Shown here: in pieces, positions 16,841-25,654 of the stretch
How the letters are laid out: each line of letters begins with the position of its first letter
Numbering within the stretch: the first letter of the stretch is position 1
Assembly (NCBI GenBank): GCA_949283125.1
Contig: CASDRK010000017.1
Location: 124,001 to 188,000, forward strand
Direction of reading: 5' to 3'
DNA from: an uncultured Clostridia bacterium
Lineage (GTDB): Bacteria > Bacillota > Clostridia > Christensenellales > Borkfalkiaceae
Length of the DNA: 64,000 nt
Made by a program: the position numbers and the translations under genes
Notes under the pieces: model-generated
The model's database searches: none
Told to the model about the DNA's origin: nothing
Seen by the model: the letters and a program-made list of their open reading frames with translations, nothing else

Positions 16841-16896
16841 AATATAGGTATATATTCGATTGCCGCCAAAAGCTTGCGGCAGAGAGCATCAATTTT

Positions 16897-17664
16897 ATGG
16901 CAATGTCACGTAAAACAAAAATAATTCTGAATGTCATAGTCGACGCGATAGTTCTGGTCATACTTGCGTTTGCAATAATTTTTGCCGTGAGCATGATAAC
17001 GTCGCGGGCGAGCGGGTATCACGGCTACACCGTCATATTCGGCAAGTCGTACCTTGCGGTGGAATCGGACTCCATGGCAATGGACTACGAAACCAAACAG
17101 GCAGGCGAGGATAATTTCAGCCGCGGCGACCTTATAATCATCCGCACGGTGGAGGGCGATGAGGCGAAAAATCTGCCCGTCGGCACGATTATCACTTTCC
17201 GCTCGTACGAAATTTCCGCGGATGATAAATATGTTCTGAACACGCACCGCATAATCCAATCCAACGGCGGCTGGTACACTACCCACGGCGACAACAATCC
17301 CGAAGGTCAGAACGAAAGCGTGCTGGCTGACGACATCGTCGGCGTTTACGAAGGCAAGGTGGAAGGCCTGGGCAACTTTGTGTTGTTCATGGGGTCGTTC
17401 GGCGGCTTCTGCACCTTCGTGCTCGTGCCTTCGCTGCTTGTGGTTGCGTACTTTACCGTAAATCTTGTGTTTGTCGTCAGGGCGGAAAAGAAAAAGCAGA
17501 CCGCCGAAGCCGAAGCCGAAAACCGTAAATTGCTTGACGAGCAGAAGGAGAGAATGCGGCAGGAGATACTTGCCGAGCTTGCAAACGAGGGCAATAAAGC
17601 GGAGGAGCAACAAAGCGAAGCAGGGGAGGGAAACGCCGGCAAGAACGGCGGGCAGACCGACTGA
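16897..17664 (+). CDS. sipW: SipW-like (ER-type) signal peptidase I with charged tail
   Basis: 255 residues. TM1 (about 11-33), nucleophile S59 in 'ESDSM', and H117 in 'NTHRI' where bacterial-type enzymes have lysine. This Ser/His pair defines ER-type (SipW) peptidases. A 'GDNN' motif is at 131-134. A second TM (about 160-188) is followed by a 60-residue Lys/Glu/Ala tail (about 195-255) with coiled-coil character, not usual for SipW. It should cleave exported proteins such as the TasA-like precursor upstream. No clear Shine-Dalgarno; ATG 16897 or 16903 could be used. 42 nt separate it from the AAA+ gene. Confidence 0.88.
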   Translation: MAMSRKTKIILNVIVDAIVLVILAFAIIFAVSMITSRASGYHGYTVIFGKSYLAVESDSMAMDYETKQAGEDNFSRGDLIIIRTVEGDEAKNLPVGTIITFRSYEISADDKYVLNTHRIIQSNGGWYTTHGDNNPEGQNESVLADDIVGVYEGKVEGLGNFVLFMGSFGGFCTFVLVPSLLVVAYFTVNLVFVVRAEKKKQTAEAEAENRKLLDEQKERMRQEILAELANEGNKAEEQQSEAGEGNAGKNGGQTD

Positions 17665-17706
17665 AGTTTAACTTAATTTGTAAAATAATGATAAGGGTAA
17701 AATGAT

Positions 17707-19269
17707 ATGGCTAATTTTGCGTCGTACTACGTTGAATTTTTGTGGAACTGGCTACAGAATGTATGGTATTTCATAAGTCAGTTTTTCTACAACATCTATA
17801 AACTGCTCATCGAAGACGCCATCGGTTACTGCGTAAACCTCGGCGAGCACGTGTCCGGCTTCGACGTGTGGGGCTGGATATGTCTGATAATTGTTTCGGC
17901 CGCCAACATCGCGCTGCTGTTCTTTATCTGCTACAGGCTGTTCCAGCTTATAAGAAGGTATTTCATCTTCCGCGCGCGCGAAGTCGACAAGGACATGCTG
18001 CTCGAGGAAGTGGCGCGCCTTAAGGAGCAGGCCGACGAGCTCGTTAAGGAAAAGAGCAAAATATTTGCCCTGAAACTCGGTCAGGATATCCGCACGGGCG
18101 AATACCAGCCCTCGCTCGAAGCGCAGACCGGCGCGGTTGACGCAGGCAAGGAGCAGGAATCCGGCGCAGTCCCCGCGGGAGTTTCAAGGTTTACAAAGCT
18201 AATCAATCTCGACAATAAGTACGAAGCCGAACCCAACATAATCTATATGCAGGACGAAGACATGCTCACCCTGCCGCAGATAGTTACCCGGTTCGTAAAT
18301 TTCGCCGCTTCGCAGATGAAGCTGTATTACACAGAAGAGACCGTAAGGCGTTACATAGCGGGTTTGGCCACTTCAAAGATAATCATTCTCGAAGGTATAT
18401 CCGGTACGGGTAAAACTTCGCTGCCCTACGCCATGGGCAAATTCTTCAACAACGACGCAAAGATATGCTCGGTTCAGCCGTCGTGGCGCGACAGGGCGGA
18501 ACTGATAGGTTACTACAACGAATTCACCAAAAAGTTCAACGAAACGGATTTCCTTGCCGCAATTTACGAAGCTTCCCTGCGCGAAGATCCCAACTTTGTC
18601 GTCCTCGACGAAATGAACCTTGCGCGCATCGAGTATTATTTTGCGGACTTCCTGTCGATAATGGAAATGCCCGACGTGGCGGAATGGAAGATAGACCTTA
18701 TCGCCGCGCCCCAGCCCACCGATCCGCAGAACGTTATCTACGGCAAGTTCCTTGTGCCGCAGAACGTCTGGTTCATAGGCACGGCCAATAACGACGACTC
18801 CACGTTCTCCATAACCGATAAGGTTTACGACCGCGCCGTAACGCTCGAACTCAATACCAAGGCCGATTATTTCGACGCGCCTTTGACCGAAAGCTACAAT
18901 TGTTCTTACGGCTATCTCGACAGCCTTTTCGACAAGGCAAAGAGCGAATTTGCTCTGTCGCCCCGCACGCTCGAGCTCATAAAGGAGTTCGACCTGTTCA
19001 TACGCGACAAGTTCAAGATAAGCTTCGGTAACCGTATTTTGAAGCAGCTTTCGCTGTTCGTGCCCGTCTACATGGCGTGCGGCGGAACGGAGATCGCCGG
19101 CGTTGACTTTATAATCGCTTCCAAAATACTGCGCAAATTCAGGTCGCTCAATCTTCCTTTCCTTACAAAAGAGTTGAGCGAACTCGCGGCTTTCTTCGAC
19201 GATAAGTTCGGCATAGGCTCCATGAAGTACTGCCTTGAGTATGTGGAAGAATTGCAGAAGCTGGCATAA
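17707..19269 (+). CDS. Membrane-anchored McrB-like AAA+ ATPase
   Basis: 520 residues. An amphipathic aromatic N-terminus (1-45), a TM at about 55-80, a coiled coil at about 91-120, and a linker precede an AAA+ module. Walker A is 'GISGTGKTS' (230-238), Walker B 'VVLDEMN' (298-304), and the sensor-1 region 'GTANNDDST' matches the position of the McrB 'GTMNTADRS' signature. 'SWRDRAELIGYYN' and the 'Y..R' after sensor 1 also fit McrB-type AAA domains. McrB motors drive translocation with an McrC partner; here the partner would be the next gene. The membrane anchor and neighbouring signal peptidases argue against a simple restriction role. AAGGGT precedes the ATG. Confidence 0.82.
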   Translation: MANFASYYVEFLWNWLQNVWYFISQFFYNIYKLLIEDAIGYCVNLGEHVSGFDVWGWICLIIVSAANIALLFFICYRLFQLIRRYFIFRAREVDKDMLLEEVARLKEQADELVKEKSKIFALKLGQDIRTGEYQPSLEAQTGAVDAGKEQESGAVPAGVSRFTKLINLDNKYEAEPNIIYMQDEDMLTLPQIVTRFVNFAASQMKLYYTEETVRRYIAGLATSKIIILEGISGTGKTSLPYAMGKFFNNDAKICSVQPSWRDRAELIGYYNEFTKKFNETDFLAAIYEASLREDPNFVVLDEMNLARIEYYFADFLSIMEMPDVAEWKIDLIAAPQPTDPQNVIYGKFLVPQNVWFIGTANNDDSTFSITDKVYDRAVTLELNTKADYFDAPLTESYNCSYGYLDSLFDKAKSEFALSPRTLELIKEFDLFIRDKFKISFGNRILKQLSLFVPVYMACGGTEIAGVDFIIASKILRKFRSLNLPFLTKELSELAAFFDDKFGIGSMKYCLEYVEELQKLA

Positions 19270-19324
19270 CTGCGTTCAGCCTAACTTTGCGGTTAGGCTG
19301 ATTTTGCAAGACGGAAGGTGAAGG

Positions 19325-20797
19325 ATGGACAGAAAGGCTATCTATCAGTTTTATGACAACGTCGTCGGAGACGGCGAACTGATAAGCAATTTCATATCGG
19401 CGATACGCAGCGGCGACAACGAAATTCTGCACAATGCGGTGTCGCAGGCGGTCATGCTCGACGGCGGCTGGATTCTCACCATTGAAAGCGCGCTGCACTC
19501 CATCGAACAGATCGTGCGCAATCCCCGCAAATTCATAGCGGAGGAGGACGACATCGTCGACGTGGCCAAGGCGCGCAGGGTCAGTTCGCGTACGGTAAGG
19601 CACCTTGCCTCGCATTCGCAGTATGTCCGCAATATAGAAGAGGACGGCGACGTCATCCCCAATAAACTGCTCGTCTCCTATCTCGACGACGACCTCGCCA
19701 TATACGAAAACAGGTTCGTGTGCGCGCTGATAAAGCGTCTCATTTTGTTTGTCGAACAGCGCTACCGCGATCTCGACGGCAAGATGGACGTGTCCACCAC
19801 TACAAATCTGAGCATGCATTCCAAGTTCAATTACGGCGACAGCAAATTTGTGTGCGACATCAGGCTGCAGGTGCAGGAACCGCCCGTGCTTACCGAGGAC
19901 GTGGAAAAAAATCAGGATCTGTACGACAGGGTGGACAATATCCGCAAGCGGCTGCGCATATTGCAGAATACCGATTTCATGAAGTTCCTCGGCGGCAAAA
20001 AAATCGTAAAGCCGCCCATTCAGAAGACCAATCTGCTGATGAAAAATGTGGATTATAACAGCTGCTATAAACTTTGGCTGTTTATTTCCGCATATACAAA
20101 CGTCGGATATGCAATCGACGTCAAGGATAAAAGTCTGCCCGTCGACGGCGACTACTACGACGACCTCACTTTCCTTGCCGGCATCAGCCTTAAGGACATG
20201 TTCGACAGGAACATACTCTCGCGTGAAAAATACGCGGCCATTCCTTATGTGGAGCGCGAGCAGAGAGAGTATAAACTTATCACAAACTACACGTTTACGC
20301 CCGATTTCGACAACACGCGCGAGACGGCGGGCCCGGACAGCATAAACGAGTATTATTACCGGCGCATGAAGGATGAGCTCGTAAAGCTGACTTCCGACAA
20401 CGAGATCGCCATCGAGCGGCGGCTGCAGGTGAACTTCAATAAATTTTACCGCACGGTGTCGCGCATAAACGACGCGATGTACGATGAGATGATAGATGAG
20501 TTTGCCGATGAAAGTCTCGACAAGTTTGAAAAGTCCGAGCTGAGCAAAACGAGACGCGAGATACTCAAACAGATGGAGCGCGTCAGACGGCGCTCCATGC
20601 TCACAAAACTTGTGTGGGAAGACCTTGAAAGGGCGCAGCGCAAGGAAGAGCGTGAGCGGGCGAAACTTGAAAAGCTTAAAAAATCCTACCGCGAACAGCG
20701 GGCTCTGAAGAACGTAAAGACTGTAAAGCACGTAAGAATGACCGTTACTACAAGCGAGATAGAAGGCGGCGACGGCAAAGAGGGCGGTATTGAATAG
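19325..20797 (+). CDS. DUF2357-like (McrC N-terminal-type) protein without visible nuclease
   Basis: 490 residues, soluble, no signal peptide. The middle 'YLDDDLAIYENRFVCALIKRL' region resembles the DUF2357 core found at the N-terminus of McrC-like proteins. The residues after it (about 210-370) are mixed alpha/beta. The last 110 are highly charged and helical ('ERERAKLEKLKKSYREQRAL'), coiled-coil-like. I see no PD-(D/E)xK nuclease signature (D...E-x-K) in the C-terminal part, where McrC carries it. It starts 55 nt after the AAA+ gene with GGAAGG, and overlaps the next signal peptidase by 8 nt. The family call is moderate; loss of nuclease is inference. Confidence 0.62.
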   Translation: MDRKAIYQFYDNVVGDGELISNFISAIRSGDNEILHNAVSQAVMLDGGWILTIESALHSIEQIVRNPRKFIAEEDDIVDVAKARRVSSRTVRHLASHSQYVRNIEEDGDVIPNKLLVSYLDDDLAIYENRFVCALIKRLILFVEQRYRDLDGKMDVSTTTNLSMHSKFNYGDSKFVCDIRLQVQEPPVLTEDVEKNQDLYDRVDNIRKRLRILQNTDFMKFLGGKKIVKPPIQKTNLLMKNVDYNSCYKLWLFISAYTNVGYAIDVKDKSLPVDGDYYDDLTFLAGISLKDMFDRNILSREKYAAIPYVEREQREYKLITNYTFTPDFDNTRETAGPDSINEYYYRRMKDELVKLTSDNEIAIERRLQVNFNKFYRTVSRINDAMYDEMIDEFADESLDKFEKSELSKTRREILKQMERVRRRSMLTKLVWEDLERAQRKEERERAKLEKLKKSYREQRALKNVKTVKHVRMTVTTSEIEGGDGKEGGIE

Positions 20798-21368
20798 AGC
20801 AAAGATCCTTAAAATTATCGCCGCGGTTCTGACCGCCCTGATAGTTGCGCTCACCGCATATGTCGTGATCAGCATAGTTGTTGCCAGATCCGACGGAAGA
20901 GATGTGGAGCTGTTCGGATATTCCATGGGCATAGTGCTTACGCCTTCGATGGAGCCCGAAATCATGGCGGGGGATCTCATCGTGTTCACTCATGCCGATA
21001 TCTCGGAAGCGCAGGTCGGCGACGACATAGTTTTTGTTGCGGGCGACGGGTTCGATGCGGCCGTGCGCGGCAACAACGTCGTGCACCGGGTGCGCGAAGT
21101 AATATCATCGGACGGAGTCACAAGGCAGCTTGTAACTTACGGCATCAACAATCACGGTGACGACGCTTCGCCCGTCACGGCGGATAATTTTGTCGGGATC
21201 TGCATATTTCATTCCTCGTGGCTTGGCGCTTTTTTCAGGTTTATGATAAATTACGGCGTGCTGATATTGATTGCCGTTATCGCATTGCCTTTTATCGTTG
21301 GACAGATAATAAAAATAATCAGGCTTTCCCGTCGGAATGACGAGGGCGGCGCAGACAGCGAAAAATAG
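20790..21368 (+). CDS. Second SipW-like (ER-type) signal peptidase I
   Basis: 192 residues. TM1 (about 8-32), nucleophile S53 in 'TPSMEP', H99 in 'VVHRV' replacing the bacterial lysine, a 'GINNHGDD' motif near 130, and a C-terminal TM (about 155-178). The start is TTG at 20790, inside the end of the DUF2357-like gene (8-nt overlap), with AGAGGGCGG upstream, so translation is coupled. Two different ER-type peptidases in one operon suggest distinct substrates, such as the fibre protein and another exported component, or division between processing and assembly. Confidence 0.88.
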   Translation: MNRAKILKIIAAVLTALIVALTAYVVISIVVARSDGRDVELFGYSMGIVLTPSMEPEIMAGDLIVFTHADISEAQVGDDIVFVAGDGFDAAVRGNNVVHRVREVISSDGVTRQLVTYGINNHGDDASPVTADNFVGICIFHSSWLGAFFRFMINYGVLILIAVIALPFIVGQIIKIIRLSRRNDEGGADSEK

Positions 21369-21398
21369 AGAGTGGCGCGTGTTAAGCGCCGCTCTCTT
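21367..21398 (+). terminator. Hairpin after the second signal peptidase
   Basis: GAGAGTGGCGC and GCGCCGCTCTC around GTGTTAA, followed by only TTGG. The T-tract is weak. Confidence 0.6.
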
Positions 21399-21458
21399 GG
21401 CATAAATCGTATATTTTGTAAACATGACTATCGTCTGTTTCAACCAAGTGTTTCGCAC

Positions 21459-21492
21459 AAAATAAAATATGCGGCGGAAAGTTTTCCGCCGC
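21459..21492 (-). terminator. tRNA-Leu(CAA) terminator
   Basis: Minus-strand GCGGCGGAAAA-CT-TTCCGCCGC followed by ATATTTTATTTT, 12 nt past the tRNA CCA. Confidence 0.85.
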
Positions 21493-21503
21493 ACGGCAAA
21501 TAT

Positions 21504-21590
21504 TGGTGCCGCTGACCGGGGTCGAACCGGTATGGTATCGCTACCACTGGATTTTGAGTCCAGCGCGTCTGCCAATTCCACCACAGCGGC
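21504..21590 (-). tRNA. tRNA-Leu (anticodon CAA)
   Basis: Minus strand: acceptor GCCGCTG/CAGCGGC, discriminator A, encoded CCA (21504-21506). Anticodon stem CTGGA/TCCAG closes loop CTCAAAA, anticodon CAA. A class II variable arm and the T-loop GTTCGACC are present. Confidence 0.96.
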
Positions 21591-21602
21591 GCATCCTTTG
21601 TT

Positions 21603-21631
21603 ATTATATAATAACGACAAATAAAAATCAA
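21603..21631 (-). promoter_or_regulatory. tRNA-Leu(CAA) promoter
   Basis: Minus-strand TTGATT (21626-21631), 17-bp spacer, TATAAT (21603-21608), 12 nt before the mature 5' end. Confidence 0.75.
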
Positions 21632-21650
21632 GTAATTTTAAGTTTCAATT

Positions 21651-24203
21651 ATGGATAAACTCGTACTGATAGACGGCAACAGCCTGTTAAATCGCGCATT
21701 TTATGCAACGCCCGTATTTTCCACCAAGGACGGCCAGCCCACAAACGCAATTTTCGGATTTATAAAACTGCTTTTAAAGATCAAATCCGATCTGAAGCCA
21801 AAGTATATGGCTGTTGCGTTCGATTTGAAGGCGCCCACGTTCAGGCACAGAATGTATGAAGGATATAAGGCCACGCGCAAACCGATGCCGCCCGAGCTTG
21901 CGTCGCAGCTCGAGCCGCTTAAAGGCGTGCTCTCCGCCATGAAGATAGCCATGTTTGAAAAGGAGGGGCTGGAAGCCGACGATATCGTTGGTACGCTCTC
22001 CAACCGGTTTGACGTGCACAGCTATATCTACACCGGCGACAGGGACAGCTATCAGCTCGTCGACGACAAAACGGACGTGTATTTTACAAAGCGCGGAGTC
22101 AGCGAACTTTTAAAATTGGATAAGGAGAATTTTGTCGGTCAGGTGGGCGTCAGCCCCTCGCAGATAATAGATCTGAAGGCGTTGATGGGCGACAAGTCCG
22201 ATAATATCCCCGGCGTTGCGGGCATAGGCGAAAAAACGGCGATGGGGCTGATATGCGCTTACGGCTCTCTTGCAGGCGTGTATGAAAACATTGACGCCAT
22301 AAAGGGCGCAACCAGGGAAAAGTTGTTGTCGGGCCGCGAAAGCGCCGAACTTTCGTACAGGCTTGCGACTATCGACCGCAATTGCGATATCCAAGCCGAT
22401 CTCAACGATTGTGCGCTGTGCGAAAAATTTCCTTCCGAAACAAAGGAAGTCTTCACCAAACTCGAATTCAAGAGTTTGCTCTCTCTGGATATCTTTGAAG
22501 ACGCGGGGAGCGGCTCGTGTGCGGCGGATGTTGCGTATCCGCCCGCGGAAACGCTTGACGACATTGATAAAGTGTGCGGTCTGTTGTCGCGCGACGGCAT
22601 GTTCTGTGTGGACTTGGACGGGGATTTGGCTCGCATTTACGCCTTCGGCGTTCAATACGAATGCAGATTGACCAGAGATCTTCTGGGCGGTATTCCCGCG
22701 GACGCGTTCTTCGAAGCGGTAGCGCTGGTGCTTGAAAATGAAAATTCGACTCTCGTTGCTTACGACGTAAAAAAGCTTCTGCATAACATAAATTACGACG
22801 GCGAACGGATCGCTTGCCGCCATGAAGACATTTCCGTCATGAAATACATCTCCGATTTCTTCGATCAGAATCAGAGTTTGCGCGAACTGTGCGGGTATTA
22901 CGGCTACAACGAGAGCTATTCTGCCTATGCCGCAGGCTTGCTCTGCGAAAAATTCCGGCAAAAGCTTGACGACGACGGCTCGCGCCGTTTGTATGAAGAG
23001 ATAGAAAAGCCGCTTATTTTCGTGCTCTACCGCATGGAGCGCATGGGTGTCAGGGTCGACGGCGACGAGCTGGACGCGCTTTCCGCGCAATACGGAGAGA
23101 GGATAGAGAACCTGAAGGAATCGATATATCGGGCATGCGGCTGTCAGTTCAATATAAATTCGCCGTCGCAGCTCGGCGAGGTGTTATTCGATAAATTGGG
23201 GTTGAAATCGGGCAAAAAGAATAAGAACGGCAAATATTCCACAGGAGCCGAGATACTTGAAAAACTCGCTCCGGAAAGTCCGGTAGTTCGCCTTATACTC
23301 GACTACAGACAGTATCAGAAACTGTATTCGACCTATCTGGAAGGATTCAGGCCGCTTATCGATCCCGTATCAAAGCGCGTGCATACAACGTATAATCAGA
23401 CGGTAACGTCAACGGGCAGGTTGTCCAGCGCCAACCCTAATCTCCAGAATATTCCCATCAGGGAGGATGAGGGCAGGGAGCTGCGCAAAATTTTTGTCCC
23501 GAGCCGGGGCAACGTGTTTGTCGACGCGGATTACTCGCAGATCGAGTTGAGATTGCTTGCACATTTTTCCGGTTGCACGGAGCTTGTGGAAGCTTACAGG
23601 ACGGGTAAAGATATACATGCCGTGACGGCCGCGCAGGTTTTCGGCGTGCCGAAGGATAAAGTTACGCAGAAGATGCGTTCGGAGGCCAAAGCCGTCAATT
23701 TTGGCATCATCTACGGCATAAGCGATTTCGGGCTGGCTAAAAATCTGAATATCCCGGTAAAGACGGCAAGGGAGTATATAGACAATTATTTTGCAACTTA
23801 CAGCGCAGTGAAGGATTACATGCAATCCAATGTGGATTTTGCCAAAGAGCACGGCTATGTTGCGACTCTTACGGGCAGAAAGCGCTATATTAGAGAGATC
23901 AACTCCACAAACTACAATATCAGGCAATTCGGCGAGCGCGCGGCAATGAATATGCCGTTGCAGGGCTCCAGCGCGGATATTATCAAGATCGCGATGCTGA
24001 ATGTGTTCAATGCGCTGAAAAACAAAGGGTTCAAAGCAAAGCTCATTTTGCAGGTACATGACGAGCTCGTGCTCGATTGCCCTTTAGACGAAGCAAAAGA
24101 AGCGGCTGAACTGCTGAAATATGAGATGGAGAACGCGGTGAAGCTTAACGTTCCGTTGAGCGTAGATGTGCATACGGGCAGAAACTGGTATGAAGCAAAA
24201 TAA
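21651..24203 (+). CDS. polA: DNA polymerase I
   Basis: 850 residues. An N-terminal 5'-3' exonuclease/flap domain (about 1-290, 'LIDGNSLLNRAFYA', 'GDRDSYQLV'), a 3'-5' exonuclease-like domain (about 300-465) and the family A polymerase (about 470-850). Motif A is 'DADYSQIELRLLAHFSG', motif B 'RSEAKAVNFGIIYGISDFGL' and motif C 'QVHDELVLD'. The proofreading domain has 'CVDLDGD' where active enzymes have the D-x-E pair, so proofreading is probably lost, as in Bacillus Pol I. No good Shine-Dalgarno precedes the ATG. The stop overlaps coaE by 14 nt. Confidence 0.97.
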   Translation: MDKLVLIDGNSLLNRAFYATPVFSTKDGQPTNAIFGFIKLLLKIKSDLKPKYMAVAFDLKAPTFRHRMYEGYKATRKPMPPELASQLEPLKGVLSAMKIAMFEKEGLEADDIVGTLSNRFDVHSYIYTGDRDSYQLVDDKTDVYFTKRGVSELLKLDKENFVGQVGVSPSQIIDLKALMGDKSDNIPGVAGIGEKTAMGLICAYGSLAGVYENIDAIKGATREKLLSGRESAELSYRLATIDRNCDIQADLNDCALCEKFPSETKEVFTKLEFKSLLSLDIFEDAGSGSCAADVAYPPAETLDDIDKVCGLLSRDGMFCVDLDGDLARIYAFGVQYECRLTRDLLGGIPADAFFEAVALVLENENSTLVAYDVKKLLHNINYDGERIACRHEDISVMKYISDFFDQNQSLRELCGYYGYNESYSAYAAGLLCEKFRQKLDDDGSRRLYEEIEKPLIFVLYRMERMGVRVDGDELDALSAQYGERIENLKESIYRACGCQFNINSPSQLGEVLFDKLGLKSGKKNKNGKYSTGAEILEKLAPESPVVRLILDYRQYQKLYSTYLEGFRPLIDPVSKRVHTTYNQTVTSTGRLSSANPNLQNIPIREDEGRELRKIFVPSRGNVFVDADYSQIELRLLAHFSGCTELVEAYRTGKDIHAVTAAQVFGVPKDKVTQKMRSEAKAVNFGIIYGISDFGLAKNLNIPVKTAREYIDNYFATYSAVKDYMQSNVDFAKEHGYVATLTGRKRYIREINSTNYNIRQFGERAAMNMPLQGSSADIIKIAMLNVFNALKNKGFKAKLILQVHDELVLDCPLDEAKEAAELLKYEMENAVKLNVPLSVDVHTGRNWYEAK

Positions 24204-24795
24204 AAAAATAGCGGTGACGGGCGGGATCGGCAGCGGCAAGTCGACCGTTCTTAATATGATAGCTGAGCGAGGATACCCTGTGCTGTCGTGTGACAGGATA
24301 TATTCGGAGCTCGCGGAACGGCCTGAATTCATAGCAAAGCTCTGCCGGCACTTCGGCGATATTACGGACGGCTGCGGCCGGCTCGACCGGAAAAAACTGT
24401 CGGAAATAGTTTTTGGCGACAGGGAAAAATTGGCGGCGCTGGACGAGATAACTCACCCTGCCATCTATAACGAGATGTTCCGCCGCGCAGCCGCGTACGA
24501 TAAAATATGTTTCTGCGAGGTGCCGCTGCTGTTTGAGAGTGGCGCTCAGTCGCTGTTTGACGGCGTGATTGTTGTCTTGCGCGACGCAAGTGATAGGATG
24601 GCGGGGGCGGCAAAGCGAGACAATGTGCCCGAAGAAGCGGTAAAAAGAAGGATGGCCTCGCAGTTTGATTATGATAATGGAGATTTTGCAGAGTATTATG
24701 TCATACATAATAACGCAAATCTTGCGCAACTGCAGGAGGAGGTTGAGACGACTCTGAAAAGGATAGAAGATGAATATACGTTTAAGGAGACTTGA
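24190..24795 (+). CDS. coaE: Dephospho-CoA kinase
   Basis: 201 residues. P-loop 'GGIGSGKST' near the start, 'SCDRIYSEL' (D of the substrate site), and 'ITHPAIYNEM' and 'VPLLFESG' motifs of CoaE. It phosphorylates the ribose 3'-OH of dephospho-CoA, the last step of CoA synthesis. The ATG at 24190 ('MKQNKK') is chosen over the start at 24166 because it places the P-loop at the usual distance. It lies inside the end of polA, and the end overlaps the GNAT gene by 26 nt: a tight polA-coaE-GNAT operon. Confidence 0.93.
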   Translation: MKQNKKIAVTGGIGSGKSTVLNMIAERGYPVLSCDRIYSELAERPEFIAKLCRHFGDITDGCGRLDRKKLSEIVFGDREKLAALDEITHPAIYNEMFRRAAAYDKICFCEVPLLFESGAQSLFDGVIVVLRDASDRMAGAAKRDNVPEEAVKRRMASQFDYDNGDFAEYYVIHNNANLAQLQEEVETTLKRIEDEYTFKET

Positions 24796-25273
24796 ATACG
24801 ACGACGCCCCGGCGCTCGTTGAAATAGTAAACGATGAGGACGTTCAGAGGTATTTGCTTTTATCGATGCTGCCTTATACTTTAAGCGATGCGCAGAATTT
24901 TATAGAGTATGCTAAAAACATGTCTTTAAAAGGCGGCGAACAGGTTTTTGCGATAATCTGCGACGGCCTGATGGTGGGGATAATTTCTTATGTCGTCGGT
25001 ACGGGGCATAAATCCTGCACGGCTTCGATAGGTTATTATGTCGGCAAAAGGTATTGGGGAAAAGGCATTGCGGCTGCGGCCGTAAGACTTGTGGTAAAGA
25101 ATATTTTCTTAAATGCGTCCGTCTGCCGCATTTATGCTGAAATTTTTGCTCCTAATTCCGCGTCGGCGCGCGTGCTCGAAAAGTGTGGATTTGTATGCGA
25201 AGGTAAGTTAAAAAAGACTGTAGTAAAGGACGGGATCGTTTTCGATGCTTTGGTTTACGCATTGACGAGGTAA
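24770..25273 (+). CDS. GNAT N-acetyltransferase, RimJ/RimL type
   Basis: 167 residues with the RimJ/RimL layout: 'IRLRRLEYDDAPALVEIVND', the acetyl-CoA strand 'ASIGYYV' and loop 'RYWGKGIAAAAV' (R/Q-x-x-G-x-A/G), and the C-terminal 'NSASARVLEKCGF'. These enzymes acetylate ribosomal protein N-termini or small amines; the target is not readable here. It overlaps the end of coaE by 26 nt. About 60 bp of this gene (25136-25196) recur as a broken copy at 37276-37336. Confidence 0.88.
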   Translation: MNIRLRRLEYDDAPALVEIVNDEDVQRYLLLSMLPYTLSDAQNFIEYAKNMSLKGGEQVFAIICDGLMVGIISYVVGTGHKSCTASIGYYVGKRYWGKGIAAAAVRLVVKNIFLNASVCRIYAEIFAPNSASARVLEKCGFVCEGKLKKTVVKDGIVFDALVYALTR

Positions 25274-25401
25274 TATCATGCACATGTCTGATAGACAAAG
25301 CGGGTGGGGCAGTAAAGCAGCAGGCGAGCTATCCGACCGACACATGCACAGTCTGCCTGATTCCCGTTAATTCCTGTTGAATTTATCTTTCACGGTAAAA
25401 T

Positions 25402-25435
25402 AAGAGAGGGCGGCCTATGCATCCTCTCATTTTTT
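25402..25435 (+). terminator. Terminator downstream of polA-coaE-GNAT
   Basis: GAGAGG...CCTCTC stem with 13-nt loop followed by ATTTTTT. Confidence 0.65.
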
Positions 25436-25638
25436 GTGCACTCAACGGTGGTTTCCTGTTTGGCATGGCGTCAGGTGAATGGTGCGGTAAATGTTCGGTT
25501 TGCACCAAAAATCCGCTTTTGTAAATTTATCATTTTAGCGCAAATCGTTCATTCCCGTTCGCGATCTTCGCTCTATTCATGTTTATTTTTCGTTTACATG
25601 ACAAAACATAGAAAATTACAAATGCGCGCTTTCTGTTT

Positions 25639-25654
25639 TGGCGCACTCAACAGG
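25639..25654 (-). repeat. tRNA-Leu(AAG) 3'-end relic with CCA
   Basis: 15 of 16 bases match 26978-26993 of the intact tRNA-Leu(AAG): discriminator, CCA, acceptor 3' strand and the edge of the T stem. No 5' half is attached. It lies in the same orientation as the intact tRNA, as attachment-site repeats would. Confidence 0.75.

Noticed and set aside
19163..20989. 608-residue minus-strand ORF
   Set aside because: Exact antisense of the DUF2357-like gene; it has no promoter or Shine-Dalgarno and arises from the codon bias of the real gene.
22110..23090. 326-residue minus-strand ORF
   Set aside because: Antisense shadow of polA.
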